Positions 1 to 9,515 are shown, counted from the stretch's first letter. The stretch: DNA of 64,000 bases from Micropruina glycogenica (GCF_900289045.1 NZ_LT985188.1:1922001-1986000); one strand, 5' to 3'. Notes: generated by a model from the letters alone, not told the origin. Translations and numbers: made by a program.

Positions 1-1064
1 GCCAGAAACAGGTTCACCGCCGCGAGCAGCGAGCCGAACAGCACCAGCTTGTCGGTCACGGTGATCGCGTCGCTGGCCACCACCTCACCCGCCGCGCGGC
101 TGGCACCGACGATGCTGAGCGGGCCGTAGATGTCGCGCGGCTTGCCCTGCACCAGGTCGGCGACCACGTTGTACACCTTCACCGGAAACTGCGTGATGGC
201 CACCAGGCTCTGCACGCTCATCGTGTACATCTGCTGCACGGTCTCGACCGGCCCGCCCTTCACCAGCACCGAGGTGGGGGTGATGCCGAACCAGCCGGCG
301 GCGATGCGCTTGCTGGGGTCGAGCTGGTCGGGCACGCCGCTGATCACGGTGTTGACGGGCGTGAGCGCGACCCGCTGCCCGCCCCGCTCGACCACGACGC
401 GCGCCTCGCCGGTGAGGTTGGCCCTGATCAGGCCCTGCAACTGGGCGTAGTCGGTGATCGCGGTGCCGTTGAACTCGACGATGGTGTCGCCGGGCTGAAT
501 GCCCGACGCGGCGGCCGGGGTGTCGGGGGTGACGCACGGGGTGTCGGCGGGCTGGTTCTCGCGCACGATGCACTGCTGAACCGCAGCGACCGTGGGCTGG
601 GCCTGCCACTGGCCGTGCAGGCCGAGAATCGCCCAGAAGATCACGAACGCAATCAGCACGTTCATCATGGGCCCGCCGGCCATCACGATGAGCTTCTGCC
701 AGGTCTTCTTCTGGTAGAACAGCCGCTCGTTGGCCACATCGTCGGGGGTGATCGTCTCCCACTCATAGGCCCGCGCTCCCTCGGCAAACTGAGCCAGCCG
801 GCCCGGCGGCTTGCGGCTCGCCCTGGCCGGCGGGTACATGCCGAGCAGCCGGACGAACCCGCCCAGCGGAATCCACTTGATGCCGTACTCGGTCTCGCCA
901 CGGGTGGTCGACCAGATGGTGGGGCCGAAGCCGACGAAGTACTGCGGCACCCGCACGCCGAACCGCTTGGCCGGCACCATGTGCCCGATCTCGTGCAGCG
1001 CGATCGACAGCAGAATGAAGCCGAAGAACACGATCGCGAAGATCACGGTGACAAGGGCGTTCAT
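1..1064 (-). CDS. rip1: M50 site-2 zinc metalloprotease (RseP/Rip1 family), 3' end outside window
   Basis: This is an intramembrane protease that cuts anti-sigma factors or other membrane substrates within the membrane. The zinc-binding motif HEIGH is at residues 24-28 inside the first hydrophobic segment. A PDZ domain lies around residues 140-210 (SGIQPGDTIVEFNG). The window ends at VNLFLA, just before the expected LDG second metal site, so the last part of the protein is missing. The ATG overlaps the stop codon of dxr by four bases (ATGA), which suggests translational coupling. The order dxr-M50 protease is the usual actinobacterial arrangement, normally followed by ispG. The family assignment is firm; the substrate is unknown here. 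Confidence 0.95.
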   Translation of the reverse strand, partial: MNALVTVIFAIVFFGFILLSIALHEIGHMVPAKRFGVRVPQYFVGFGPTIWSTTRGETEYGIKWIPLGGFVRLLGMYPPARASRKPPGRLAQFAEGARAYEWETITPDDVANERLFYQKKTWQKLIVMAGGPMMNVLIAFVIFWAILGLHGQWQAQPTVAAVQQCIVRENQPADTPCVTPDTPAAASGIQPGDTIVEFNGTAITDYAQLQGLIRANLTGEARVVVERGGQRVALTPVNTVISGVPDQLDPSKRIAAGWFGITPTSVLVKGGPVETVQQMYTMSVQSLVAITQFPVKVYNVVADLVQGKPRDIYGPLSIVGASRAAGEVVASDAITVTDKLVLFGSLLAAVNLFL

Positions 1065-2221
1065 GATGCACCTGCAATCAGTTGGGCGGCACGTTTGCGC
1101 GCCCACGCGTCGGCCGAGAGCACCCCGTCGACGCTCAACTCGGCGTCGTTGGCGGTGCCGGCCAGATGCTCGTCCACCACCGCTGTGACGGTGTCGACGA
1201 TGCCCAGAAAGCTCAGCTCACCGGCGCAGAACGCCTCGACGCACACCTCGTTGGCCGCGTTGTACACCGCGGGGGCGGTGCCGCCGGCCAGGCCGCAGCG
1301 ACGGGCCAGCTCGACCGACGGAAACGCGTCCGAATCGAGCGGCTCGAAGCGCCAGTCGATGGGCCTGCTCCAGTCGAAGGCGCGGCAGGCGCCCGGCAGC
1401 CGGTCGGGCCAGTTCAGGGCCAGCGCGATCGGCAGCTTCATGTCGGGCGGCGAACATTGCGCGATGGTCGAGCCGTCGCAGAACTCGACCATCGAGTGCA
1501 CGTCCGAACTGGGGTGCACGACCACCTCGATGGCGTCGAGGTCGACCCCGTACAGCAACGCCGCCTCGAGCAGTTCGAGGCCCTTGTTGATCAGGGTGGC
1601 CGAGTTGATGGTGATGATGCGGCCCATGGTCCAGGTGGGGTGCGCCAGTGCCTGCTCGGGGGTGACGTCGGTGAGTTCGGCGCGGCTGCGGCCGCGGAAC
1701 GGCCCCCCGGACGCGGTGAGCACCAGCTTGCGCACCTCGTCGGAGCGTCCGGCGCGCAGGGCCTGGGCGAACGCGGAGTGTTCGGAGTCGACGGCGATGA
1801 TCTGGCCCGGCGCGGCGGCCGCGGTGACCAGTTCACCGCCGATCACCAGCGACTCCTTGTTGGCCAGGGCCAGCGCGTTGCCGGCGGCCAGGGCCGCCAG
1901 GGTGGGCTCGAGCCCGGCGGCGCCGGTGATGGCGTTCATCACCACGTCGCAGGGCAGGGCGGCCAGCCGCTGGGAGGCGTCCGGCCCCGCCCAGACGGCG
2001 GTCTGCGCGGGCAACCGATCCGCCAGCGCGGCGGCGGCCTCGGCCGACGGCACCGCCACCACGTCGGGCGTGCAGGCGTGCGCCTGGTCGACCAACAGGT
2101 CGAGGTTGCCGCCGCCCGCCGACAGCCCGACCACCCGAAAGCGGTCGGGGTGGGCGTCGATCACTTCGAGGGTCTGGGTACCGATCGAGCCGGTTGATCC
2201 GAGCAGAACGACATCGCGCAC
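1061..2221 (-). CDS. dxr: 1-deoxy-D-xylulose 5-phosphate reductoisomerase
   Basis: Dxr catalyses the second step of the MEP isoprenoid pathway, converting DXP to MEP with NADPH. It is a cytoplasmic enzyme of 386 residues, normal for the family. The NADPH-binding motif GSTGSIG is at residues 8-14. The metal and substrate motifs VDSEHSAFAQ, TASGGPFR and HPTWTMG are all present. The start is GTG. The gene is followed with a four-base overlap by the M50 protease. In actinomycetes dxr usually lies just downstream of rlmN; here about 4.6 kb of other genes separate them. Confidence 0.97.
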   Translation of the reverse strand: MRDVVLLGSTGSIGTQTLEVIDAHPDRFRVVGLSAGGGNLDLLVDQAHACTPDVVAVPSAEAAAALADRLPAQTAVWAGPDASQRLAALPCDVVMNAITGAAGLEPTLAALAAGNALALANKESLVIGGELVTAAAAPGQIIAVDSEHSAFAQALRAGRSDEVRKLVLTASGGPFRGRSRAELTDVTPEQALAHPTWTMGRIITINSATLINKGLELLEAALLYGVDLDAIEVVVHPSSDVHSMVEFCDGSTIAQCSPPDMKLPIALALNWPDRLPGACRAFDWSRPIDWRFEPLDSDAFPSVELARRCGLAGGTAPAVYNAANEVCVEAFCAGELSFLGIVDTVTAVVDEHLAGTANDAELSVDGVLSADAWARKRAAQLIAGAS

Positions 2222-2230
2222 CGGCCAAGG

Positions 2231-2778
2231 TTACAGGGGGTGTCGGACGGCGCTGCCGCTCAGCCGGCACCGAAGCAAGTGAACACCCGGCGTCCGGACG
2301 GCTGGCTCGCCTGCACCTGAGCCAGCGCCGCCGCCGGGGGCCGACAGCCGGTGGGTGGCGAAGGCCATGCGCTCAGCCGCCGACCGCACCTCGCCCAGGT
2401 CGGCCAGGCGTCCGCGGCGGGCGAACCAGACCGCCAGCGCGGCATCGCCGGCGCTGTGCAGAGCGGCGTCCAGCTCGCTGCTGCGAACGGGTTGCAGCAG
2501 TCGTCCGGCGTTGCCGACCAATCGACTGCGGTCGCGAATCGCGGTTTCGAGAGCCGTGCGGCCGCGGGCGGTGGTGGTGGCGCGCAACCGGGTGAGCAGG
2601 TCGGCCAAGTGGACGGCGCGGCGCAACTCGATCATCGCCTCGTCCGGCCGACCGCCGTTCAGCAGTGCGTGCCCGCGCGCGCGGTGCGCAAGCGAAAGAG
2701 AACCGGGGCCAGGGCCGCGTCGGGGTAGTGCCAGGCCCGGTTCCACGCCTGCTGGGGGTGGCTGCCGTCGGTCGCCAT
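2231..2778 (-). pseudogene. frameshifted hypothetical protein between crcB and dxr
   Basis: I do not recognise this family. An ATG at 2778 opens a plausible reading frame (MATDGSHPQQAWNRAWHYPD) that runs to about 2690. The continuation GHALLNGGRPDEAMIELRRA and the rest of a ~150-residue helical, Arg/Leu-rich protein lie in the next frame. One missing base near 2690 would join them into a single protein ending nine bases before dxr. The middle part resembles a tetratricopeptide-type helix pair, but that is only an impression. The break is either a real inactivating deletion or a sequence undercall. Its position in line with crcB and dxr suggests the intact gene was co-transcribed. Confidence 0.5.
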
Positions 2779-2817
2779 GCGTTCAGCCAGCAACCCCGCC
2801 GCCTCGTGGTTTCGTGC

Positions 2818-3186
2818 TCAGAGCGACATCAGCCACAACCCCAGAAACGCAGCGAGCACACCGGCGATCAGTCCCCCGCCGGCGTGCAGCGCAGCAGCCG
2901 CGGCACGTCCGGCCCGCAACAACCGCCAGCCCTCGACCGAAGCCGTGCTGAACGTGGTGAACCCGCCGCAAAAGCCCGTGCCGGCCACGCTCACCCACTC
3001 GGGTGCGCCGCCGTGAAAGGTCACCCAGCCGCTGACCAGGCCCAGCAGCAGCGAGCCGAGGGTGTTGATCACCAGGGTGGCGATCGGCAGCCGCCACCGA
3101 CCGGCCCGGGCGATGAGGGCGTCGGACTGGAACCGGGCGGCCGCGCCCAGGCCGCCGGCCAACGCCACCAGCAACGCGCTGATCAC
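2818..3186 (-). CDS. crcB: fluoride efflux channel subunit, second copy (CrcB/Fluc)
   Basis: A small membrane protein of 122 residues with four hydrophobic segments, the usual size of Fluc fluoride channels. The pore-associated motif GGFTTFSTASVEG is present at about residues 70-82. The GTG start overlaps the stop of the other crcB by four bases (GTGA), so the two are translated as a pair. Paired crcB genes in Gram-positive bacteria are thought to form hetero-oligomeric channels, whereas single-gene Fluc proteins form homodimers. No room exists for a fluoride riboswitch directly upstream because the genes overlap. Confidence 0.92.
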   Translation of the reverse strand: MISALLVALAGGLGAAARFQSDALIARAGRWRLPIATLVINTLGSLLLGLVSGWVTFHGGAPEWVSVAGTGFCGGFTTFSTASVEGWRLLRAGRAAAAALHAGGGLIAGVLAAFLGLWLMSL

Positions 3187-3590
3187 GGGCTCAACCTCGC
3201 CGCCAGCCGTCCGCCCGCCATCGCCGCCGACAGTCCCATCAGCACGGTGCCCAGCGCGTAGCCGAGCCCGCTGAACACGGCTCCGGCCTCCACCAGCCGC
3301 ACGGTCTCGAGCGCGAACGTCGAATAGGTGGTGTAGCCGCCCATCACGCCCGTACCCAGACCGAGCCGCAGCAACTGCCGTGCGCCGGCGTCCGGCCCGC
3401 GCCGGGCGAGCGTTTCGAGCAGCAGCGCGAGCAGAAAGGCGCCGGTCACGTTGATCGCGAACGTGGCCCACGGCCAGCCGCCGGGCTGCGCGGGAAAGGC
3501 GGTCTCGAGCGCCGCCCGGACGGCCGTGCCGACCACTCCCCCGGCGAACACCACTGCCGTTCTGGCGCCGCGCGGCACGCTCAGGCCCAC
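3183..3590 (-). CDS. crcB: fluoride efflux channel subunit, first copy (CrcB/Fluc)
   Basis: A CrcB-family membrane protein of about 131-135 residues with four hydrophobic helices and the conserved GGYTTYSTFALE motif. Two GTG starts are possible, at 3590 and 3578. I prefer 3590 because a GGAAGG sequence lies ten bases upstream, inside the universal stress protein gene, whose stop codon overlaps this start region. Its product is inferred to pair with the downstream CrcB to export fluoride from the cytoplasm. Confidence 0.9.
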   Translation of the reverse strand: MGLSVPRGARTAVVFAGGVVGTAVRAALETAFPAQPGGWPWATFAINVTGAFLLALLLETLARRGPDAGARQLLRLGLGTGVMGGYTTYSTFALETVRLVEAGAVFSGLGYALGTVLMGLSAAMAGGRLAARLSP

Positions 3591-4117
3591 GGCATCGGAG
3601 CCTTCCAGTCGACCACGCTGAGCGGCACGGCGAGTACCGGACGGTGCTGATGCTGGGCCAGCTTCAGCGCCAGCGCCCCGTCGAGAAACTCGCGCACCTT
3701 GGCGCCGTGCTCGGGGGCGTGGGTGCCGACCACCAGCACGGCGGCGTCCACCGCCCGGGCCAGGTGGGTCAGGGCCCGATCGGGGCGGCCCGCCAGGTAG
3801 CGGAACCGCCACGACACCGCCGAACCCAGCAGGCCGTGCAGCTCGGCTGTGATCGTGGCCTCACGCTGACGCCAGGCGTCATCGGCGGCGTCGGGGTCGA
3901 GATCGGCGTGCTGCACGGTGCCGTCGTCGAACTCGCGCTCGACGAACCGCTGCTCGTCCACGTAGGCGAAGTAGAGCGCTCCCCCGCTCAGCCGGGCCAG
4001 GTCGGCGGCGGTGAGCGCCACCAACGGATCACCCCCGGGCCGTACGGCGGCCACGATCGCACCGGCTGCGAACGGGGTCATGCGATCAGGCCTCGGCTGC
4101 GGAACACGATGCTGCAT
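3581..4117 (-). CDS. universal stress protein (UspA family)
   Basis: A 178-residue cytoplasmic protein with one Usp domain. The alpha/beta fold is indicated by GAIVAAVRPGGDPLVAL near the N-terminus and VLVVGTHAPEHGAKV near the C-terminus. The exact nucleotide-binding signature G-x2-G-x9-G(S/T) is not clearly matched, so ATP binding is uncertain. The start is well supported: GGAGG lies six bases before the ATG. An internal Met at residue 13 (MTPFAAGAIV) is a weaker alternative. The gene overlaps the start of the first crcB and is divergent from the LOG-family gene, with only 37 bases between them. Confidence 0.85.
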   Translation of the reverse strand: MQHRVPQPRPDRMTPFAAGAIVAAVRPGGDPLVALTAADLARLSGGALYFAYVDEQRFVEREFDDGTVQHADLDPDAADDAWRQREATITAELHGLLGSAVSWRFRYLAGRPDRALTHLARAVDAAVLVVGTHAPEHGAKVREFLDGALALKLAQHQHRPVLAVPLSVVDWKAPMPWA

Positions 4118-4154
4118 CGCGGGCCTCCTCTCGCCGCCACGCTACCGTGAGCCC

Positions 4155-5270
4155 GTGCGCACCGATGTGGAGTCACTGGACGAGTTCGACGCGCACCTGG
4201 GCAGCACCGGGTCGCTGGCCGGGGTGGTCGTGCAGTCGGTCGACCTGACCCGCCGCTCGGCGGTGCTGCGTGAGGCCGACGTGGGCGGCGCGATCTTTCT
4301 CGGATGCCGGCTGCGGCCCGGCGACGCCTCACAACTCGCGCGCGCCGGCGCCCTGGTGTTCCCCCGGCTGCCCGATCTGCCGTTCGATCCGTACCGTCCG
4401 GCGCTCTACACCGCCGAGGAGCTGTACCGGGGCCTGGAGCGCGGGTACGCCGACACCCCCGACGCCCGCATCTTCGCCTGGGCCCGTGCCCAGTTGCGAC
4501 CCGGCGGGCTGGACGCAGACCTGTCCGCGGCCCTGCACGACCACGCGATCAGCGAGGCACTGCACGAGGCCATCGACGGCGCCGAACACGTGGTCGGCGT
4601 GATGGGCGGCCACGCGCAACGCCGCGGCAGCGAGCCGTATCGGGCCAGCGCCCACCTGGGTCACACGCTGGCCGGCGCCGGGGTGCTGGTGGTTTCGGGC
4701 GGCGGGCCGGGCTCGATGGAGGCCGCCAACCTGGGGGCATCGTTCGCCGGGTCGGTCGCCGAACTGGACGCCGCGATCGGCGCCCTGGCCGCCGCCGAGT
4801 CGTGGTCGCACGACATCACCGCCTGGGCGCGATCGGCCCAGCAGGTGCGCCGCGACTACCCGTGCACCCGACAGTCACTGGGCATTCCAACCTGGTTCTA
4901 CGGCCACGAACCGCCCAACCTGTTCGCCTCGGGCATCGCCAAGTACTTCACCAACGCGTTGCGCGAAGACTTTCTGTTGCGGCTGTGCCGGGCCGGGGTC
5001 GTGTACCTGCCCGGAGCGGCCGGCACCGTGCAAGAAGTGTTTCAGGCCGTCACACCCAACTACTACGCGCCCGAAGGTGAACCGACGGTGCCGCTGGTGC
5101 TGGTGGGCGCCCGATACTGGACCGAAACCGTGCCCGTGTGGCCCCTGCTGCAGTCTCTCGCGAAAGGGCGCACGATGGCGTCGAGCATTCAGCTGGTCGA
5201 CAGCGTCGACGAGGCCTTTGCAGCACTCAGCGCAGCCGGGCGTGCCGCAGTGCCGAGAGCCCTCGGCTGA
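4155..5270 (+). CDS. LOG-family Rossmann nucleotide-binding protein (PpnN/lysine-decarboxylase-like)
   Basis: This 371-residue protein belongs to the LOG/TIGR00730-related family, whose members cleave the N-glycosidic bond of nucleoside monophosphates. The phosphate-binding motif SGGGPGSMEAAN is clear at about residues 182-193. The second family motif, normally PGGxGTxxE, reads PGAAGTVQEVF here, with both variable glycines replaced by alanine. An extra N-terminal region of about 120 residues precedes the Rossmann core. GTG is the first reasonable start. The gene ends inside the 3' end of the convergent aldehyde dehydrogenase gene (44-base overlap). The substrate is not predictable from the sequence. 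Confidence 0.85.
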   Translation: MRTDVESLDEFDAHLGSTGSLAGVVVQSVDLTRRSAVLREADVGGAIFLGCRLRPGDASQLARAGALVFPRLPDLPFDPYRPALYTAEELYRGLERGYADTPDARIFAWARAQLRPGGLDADLSAALHDHAISEALHEAIDGAEHVVGVMGGHAQRRGSEPYRASAHLGHTLAGAGVLVVSGGGPGSMEAANLGASFAGSVAELDAAIGALAAAESWSHDITAWARSAQQVRRDYPCTRQSLGIPTWFYGHEPPNLFASGIAKYFTNALREDFLLRLCRAGVVYLPGAAGTVQEVFQAVTPNYYAPEGEPTVPLVLVGARYWTETVPVWPLLQSLAKGRTMASSIQLVDSVDEAFAALSAAGRAAVPRALG

Positions 5271-6795
5271 ACAGCGCCGCGAACTTCTCCTGGGCGTCGC
5301 GGGCCGCGGCCAGCGAGCCCGCCCGCTGCTCCGCGACGCTCTGCACGACGGTGAACCGCAGCAGCCCGTCAGCACCGTGCCGTCCGCCCGTGCCGGACTC
5401 ACCGCGCGCGCCCATGGCAGCGCCGGTCGCACCCCACGAGGCCAGGAACGTCTCGTTGATGCTCACGGTGCCGCAGCGCAAGCGGCGGGCGAGCGCGCGG
5501 GCGGCGCAGCGGTCGGCGCTGACGATGACGGCCTGCAGGCCGTAGTCGGAATCGTTGATCAGGCGTACGGCAGCGTCGTCGTCGGCGACCCGGTAGACGC
5601 TCAGCACGGGGCCGAAGGTCTCGGCGTCGCGCACGTCCATGGCGGCGGTGACGTTGTCGAGCACGGTCGGGGCGTACACCCAGGGCCCGACGTCGGGGCG
5701 TGGATGGCCACCGGTGAGAACGGCGGCGCCGTGTCGCACGGCGTCGCGCACGTGCGCATCCACCCTGGCCATCTGATCGGCACCGAACAGGGTGCCCATG
5801 TCGTAGCCGTAGTCGAGCGCGACGCCCAACCGCATGTCGTCGACCGCGGGTATCAGCCGAGCCAGAAACGCCTCGGCGATCGCGGCGTGCAGCACCAGCC
5901 GCTCGGTATGCACACACACCTGGCCCGCACCGGCGAAGGCACCGCGCAGGGCGACGTCGACCGCCAGGTCGAGGTCGGCGTCGCGTCGCACGTAGAGGGC
6001 GTTCTTGCCGCCGAGTTCGAGCGAACAACCCACCATGCGCTCGGCGGCCAGCTTCGCGACCCGCCGTCCGACCGCCGTCGACCCGGTGAAGCACACGTAG
6101 TCGGCGCGGCGAACCAGGGCGTCACCCACCACGCCTCCGTCGCCCACCACCACCTGCAGCACCCCCTGCGGCAGGCCGGCTTCGACCAGCAGTCGCACCC
6201 CCCACAGCACCGACAGGCTGGTCAGCGGGTCGGGCCGCAGCACCACCGCGTTGCCGGCCAGCAGAGCGGCCAACGCATCGCCCAGCGACAGGGCGAACGG
6301 GTAGTTCCAGGGCGTGATGATGCCGACCACTCCCCGTGGCAGGCGTTGCTCGGTGGCCGTGCACAGCACCGGCATCGCCCCGCGCACCCGCCGTGGGGCG
6401 AGCAGCGCGGCGGCCGAGCGGGCGTAGAAGCGGGCCACGTTCGCCACCTCGGCGACCTCTTCGAACGCGTTCGCGCGGGTCTTGCCGGTTTCGAGCTGAA
6501 TCAGGTCGAGCACCTCGTCGCGGCGGGCCAGCAGCTTGTCGTGAAAGCCGAGCACGACCGCGGCCCGGCGCTTGTGGCCAAGGGATTTCCACACCCGTAG
6601 CGCCGGACGAGCCTGCTGCACGGCCAGAGCGACGTCCGACACCGTCGATTGGGGCACCCGGGCGAGCAGTTCGCCACTCAGCGGGGTGTGGACGCTGCGC
6701 AGTTCAGCGGCTTCGTCGGCGACGATGCCTTCGGTGAGGTGTGCGATGAGTGCGGGATCGAGAACCTGCCCCAGCTCCTCGACGAACGACCGCAT
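5227..6795 (-). CDS. NAD(P)-dependent aldehyde dehydrogenase (succinate-semialdehyde dehydrogenase-like)
   Basis: A 522-residue soluble enzyme that oxidises an aldehyde to an acid. The cofactor motif GIITPWNYPF, the catalytic glutamate motif LELGGKN and the catalytic cysteine motif GQVCVHTER occur in the right order. The overall pattern resembles the GabD2-type succinate-semialdehyde dehydrogenases common in actinomycetes, but substrate choice cannot be read from sequence alone. It is probably a single-gene unit: rlmN lies 21 bases upstream on the same strand, and the 3' end overlaps the convergent LOG gene by 44 bases. Confidence 0.9.
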   Translation of the reverse strand: MRSFVEELGQVLDPALIAHLTEGIVADEAAELRSVHTPLSGELLARVPQSTVSDVALAVQQARPALRVWKSLGHKRRAAVVLGFHDKLLARRDEVLDLIQLETGKTRANAFEEVAEVANVARFYARSAAALLAPRRVRGAMPVLCTATEQRLPRGVVGIITPWNYPFALSLGDALAALLAGNAVVLRPDPLTSLSVLWGVRLLVEAGLPQGVLQVVVGDGGVVGDALVRRADYVCFTGSTAVGRRVAKLAAERMVGCSLELGGKNALYVRRDADLDLAVDVALRGAFAGAGQVCVHTERLVLHAAIAEAFLARLIPAVDDMRLGVALDYGYDMGTLFGADQMARVDAHVRDAVRHGAAVLTGGHPRPDVGPWVYAPTVLDNVTAAMDVRDAETFGPVLSVYRVADDDAAVRLINDSDYGLQAVIVSADRCAARALARRLRCGTVSINETFLASWGATGAAMGARGESGTGGRHGADGLLRFTVVQSVAEQRAGSLAAARDAQEKFAALFSRGLSALRHARLR

Positions 6796-6816
6796 TGCAT
6801 CAGGGTACGCGCACTG

Positions 6817-8055
6817 CTACCCGGCCGCTTGGGACGCCGCCAACTGCCCGCACGCGCCGTCGATCTCGCGGCCCCTGGTGTCGCGCACGGTGACCGCCAC
6901 GCCACGCCGCTCCAGCACCCGCACGAAAGCGCGCTCGTCGTCGCGCCGCGAGGCCGTCCATTTCGAGCCGGGTGTCGGGTTCAGCGGGATCAGGTTGACG
7001 TGCACCCAGCCGTACCCGCCGTCGCGGCGCAGCACGTCGGCCAGCATCGCTGCCCGCTCGGGCTGGTCGTTCACGTCACGAATCAGCGCGTACTCGATCG
7101 ACACCCGGCGCTTGGTGGCCACAAAATAGGCGTGGGCGGCGTCGATGAGTTCGGCGACGTTCCAACGCGTGTTGATCGGGCACAGCTCGTCGCGCAGTTC
7201 GTCGTCGGGCGCGTGCAGGCTGACGGCCAGGGTGACCGGCAGCCCCTCGGTGGCGAGTTGATCGATGCGGGGCACCAGCCCCACGGTCGACACCGTGATG
7301 CCGCGGGCGCTGATGCCCAGGCCGTGCGGCCCCGGCGCGGTGAGGGTGCGAACGGTGGCCATGATGGCTTTGTAGTTGGCCAGCGGCTCACCCATGCCCA
7401 TGAACACGATGTTGTTGATGCGGCCCGGGCCGCCCGGAATCTGCCCATCGGCCAGTGTGCGGGCACCCGCGAGCACCTGGGCGAGAATCTCGGCGGCGCT
7501 CAGGTTGCGTTGCAGGCCGCCCTGGCCCGTGGCGCAGAACGGGCAGGCCATGCCGCAGCCGGCCTGCGAGCTGATGCACAGCGTGGCGCGATTGCGTCCA
7601 TTGCCGGACGCCCTGATGCCCGGCACGCCGTAACGCATCAGCACCGACTCGATCAGCGACCCGTCGTGCAGCCGCCACAAGGTCTTCAGCGTGGTGCCGC
7701 CGTCACAGCTCAGCGGCCGCACGTCGGTGAGCAGCCGGGGCAGAAACGCCTCGGCGACCCGTTGCCGATCCTCTGCCGGTAGGTCCGTCCAGCCCGCCGG
7801 GTCGAGGTCGAGGCCCTCGAACACGTGCCGCGAGATCTGGTCGGCGCGAAACCTCGGCAGGCCCAGGGCGACCACCGCGTCGCGGCGTTCGGCCTCGGTG
7901 AGGTCGAGCCAGTGCTGTGGCGCCTTGCCGCGCCGGGTGGGTGCCATGGTGAGCGGCACGGTCGCCCCGGCCCTGACGCGATCTTCGAGGGCTGCGTAGG
8001 CGCTCACCTCGTCGTCGCGCAGCCGGTCGGTGGCGGGTGGTTGCGGGTTCGTCAT
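6817..8055 (-). CDS. rlmN: dual-specificity 23S rRNA/tRNA adenine-C2 methyltransferase RlmN
   Basis: RlmN is a radical-SAM enzyme that methylates C2 of A2503 in 23S rRNA and A37 in some tRNAs. The 4Fe-4S motif CGMACPFC gives ligands C167, C171 and C174. The GEP motif ([10 protein letters not shown]) and the C-terminal cysteine (GACGQL) needed for the methyl transfer mechanism are present. At 412 residues it carries a longer N-terminus than typical; [10 protein letters not shown] at residue 38 is an alternative start. It lies seven bases after cdsA in the conserved frr-cdsA-rlmN order. Confidence 0.96.
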   Translation of the reverse strand: MTNPQPPATDRLRDDEVSAYAALEDRVRAGATVPLTMAPTRRGKAPQHWLDLTEAERRDAVVALGLPRFRADQISRHVFEGLDLDPAGWTDLPAEDRQRVAEAFLPRLLTDVRPLSCDGGTTLKTLWRLHDGSLIESVLMRYGVPGIRASGNGRNRATLCISSQAGCGMACPFCATGQGGLQRNLSAAEILAQVLAGARTLADGQIPGGPGRINNIVFMGMGEPLANYKAIMATVRTLTAPGPHGLGISARGITVSTVGLVPRIDQLATEGLPVTLAVSLHAPDDELRDELCPINTRWNVAELIDAAHAYFVATKRRVSIEYALIRDVNDQPERAAMLADVLRRDGGYGWVHVNLIPLNPTPGSKWTASRRDDERAFVRVLERRGVAVTVRDTRGREIDGACGQLAASQAAG

Positions 8056-8062
8056 CGCCTGC

Positions 8063-8944
8063 TCAGTTCGGAATCAGCAGATAGAGGATCAACCAGGCAA
8101 CCGGCGAGGCGACCAGAATCGAGTCGAGCCGGTCCATCGCGCCGCCGTGGCCGGGCAGGAACGACGACATGTCCTTGATGCCCACGTCGCGCTTGATCAG
8201 CGACTCGATCAGGTCGCCGCAGGTGCCGGCCAGCACGATGCACACCGCGAGCAGCAGGCCGACCCACCACGCGGCGCCGAGCCACCACACGGTCAGCGGG
8301 ATCGCGACGGCGGTTGCCAGCCCGAACGAGCCGGCCAGGCCCTCCCAGGTCTTCTTCGGGCTGATCTGCGGAGCCATCGGGGTCTTGCCCCAGCGGGCGC
8401 CGATGGCGAAGCCGCCGGTGTCGGTGCCCATCACGACCAGCAGAATCGTCGCCATCTTCGCCGAGCCGTGGGGCGAGGCCAGAATCAGGCCGGCGAACGA
8501 GCCGAGCAGCGGAATGTAGCCGATCGTGAACAGGCTGGCCGCGGCGTCCTTGACGTAGCCGGCGGCACCGCCGGGCATGCGCCAGATCAGTGCGGCCAGC
8601 ACGGTGGCGCCGAGAAAACCCAGCAGCACCGAGTGCCACGGCAGCGCGGTCTGACCCTCTTGGGTGGCGGCCGCGTACGAACCGCAGATCACCGCGATGG
8701 TGCCGGCACCGATGGGCCAGACCGCCGAGTTCATGCCGATGCGCTTGAGCGCATCGTGCAGTTCGACGGTGCCGAGGGTGAGCATGGCGGTGACCAGCAG
8801 CACGAACCCCCAGTGCCAATACACGAGGGTGAGCACCACGGTGGCGGCCAGCCCGAGGCCGACCAGAATGGCGGCAGGCAGGTCCCGGCCGGCACGTGAC
8901 TTTCGTACGGCCGGCTCGGCGGGAACCCCCTGCTCGGCCACCAT
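8063..8944 (-). CDS. cdsA: phosphatidate cytidylyltransferase
   Basis: CdsA makes CDP-diacylglycerol from phosphatidate and CTP, the branch point for phosphatidylinositol, phosphatidylglycerol and cardiolipin synthesis. The 293-residue protein has multiple hydrophobic helices. The family signature near the C-terminus is present: [20 protein letters not shown], with the catalytic Asp residues. The start codon shares one base with the stop of frr (TGATG), indicating coupled translation. Confidence 0.95.
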   Translation of the reverse strand: MVAEQGVPAEPAVRKSRAGRDLPAAILVGLGLAATVVLTLVYWHWGFVLLVTAMLTLGTVELHDALKRIGMNSAVWPIGAGTIAVICGSYAAATQEGQTALPWHSVLLGFLGATVLAALIWRMPGGAAGYVKDAAASLFTIGYIPLLGSFAGLILASPHGSAKMATILLVVMGTDTGGFAIGARWGKTPMAPQISPKKTWEGLAGSFGLATAVAIPLTVWWLGAAWWVGLLLAVCIVLAGTCGDLIESLIKRDVGIKDMSSFLPGHGGAMDRLDSILVASPVAWLILYLLIPN

Positions 8945-9501
8945 CAGACCTCCAGCAGCTCCGCTTCTTTGGACTTCAGCAGCTCATCGATGCTGTCGAC
9001 GTACTTCTTGGTGACACCGTCGAGGGTCTTCTCGGCTCCGCGGGCGTCGTCTTCGCCGACCTCTTTGTCTTTCACCAGCTTGTGCACCGAGTCGTTGGCG
9101 TGCCGGCGAATGTTGCGCACCGCCACCCGTCCTTCTTCGGCCTTGTGCTTGGCGAGCTTGACGTAGTCTCGGCGCCGGTCTTCGCTCAACTGCGGCATCA
9201 CGACGCGAATCACGTTGCCGTCGTTGGCGGGGTTGACGCCCAGGTCGCTGTCGCGAATGGCCTTCTCGATGCCGGCCATCGACGAACGGTCGAAGGGGCT
9301 GATCAGTACCGTGCGGGCCTCGGGCACCTGAAAGGTGGCGAGCTGCTGCAGCGGCGTCGGCGACCCGTAGTAGTCGACCATCAGCTTGTTGAACATAGCC
9401 GGGTGGGCGCGTCCGGTGCGAATCGCCGCGAACTCTTCGCGGGCGTGCTCGACGGCACCCTTCATCTTGCTTTCGGCGTCAGAGATGATGTCGGGAATCA
9501 T
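8944..9501 (-). CDS. frr: ribosome recycling factor
   Basis: Frr releases ribosomes from mRNA after termination, acting with EF-G. It has 185 residues, the standard length. The family pattern is clear: an N-terminal helix with the IRTGRAHPAMF segment, the LISPFDRSSMAGIEKAIRDS region, and a C-terminal helical arm. An AAAGGAG ribosome binding site lies six bases before the ATG. It sits 14 bases after pyrH, the usual pyrH-frr pair. Confidence 0.97.
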   Translation of the reverse strand: MIPDIISDAESKMKGAVEHAREEFAAIRTGRAHPAMFNKLMVDYYGSPTPLQQLATFQVPEARTVLISPFDRSSMAGIEKAIRDSDLGVNPANDGNVIRVVMPQLSEDRRRDYVKLAKHKAEEGRVAVRNIRRHANDSVHKLVKDKEVGEDDARGAEKTLDGVTKKYVDSIDELLKSKEAELLEV

Positions 9502-9515
9502 CGGGCGCTCCTTTC

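Noticed and set aside
615-2282. Plus-strand open frame antisense to dxr and the M50 protease
   Set aside because: No conserved motif; both minus-strand genes are clear.
3583-3640. Fluoride riboswitch ahead of crcB
   Set aside because: The crcB pair overlaps the end of the stress protein gene, leaving no leader, and no riboswitch pattern is visible.
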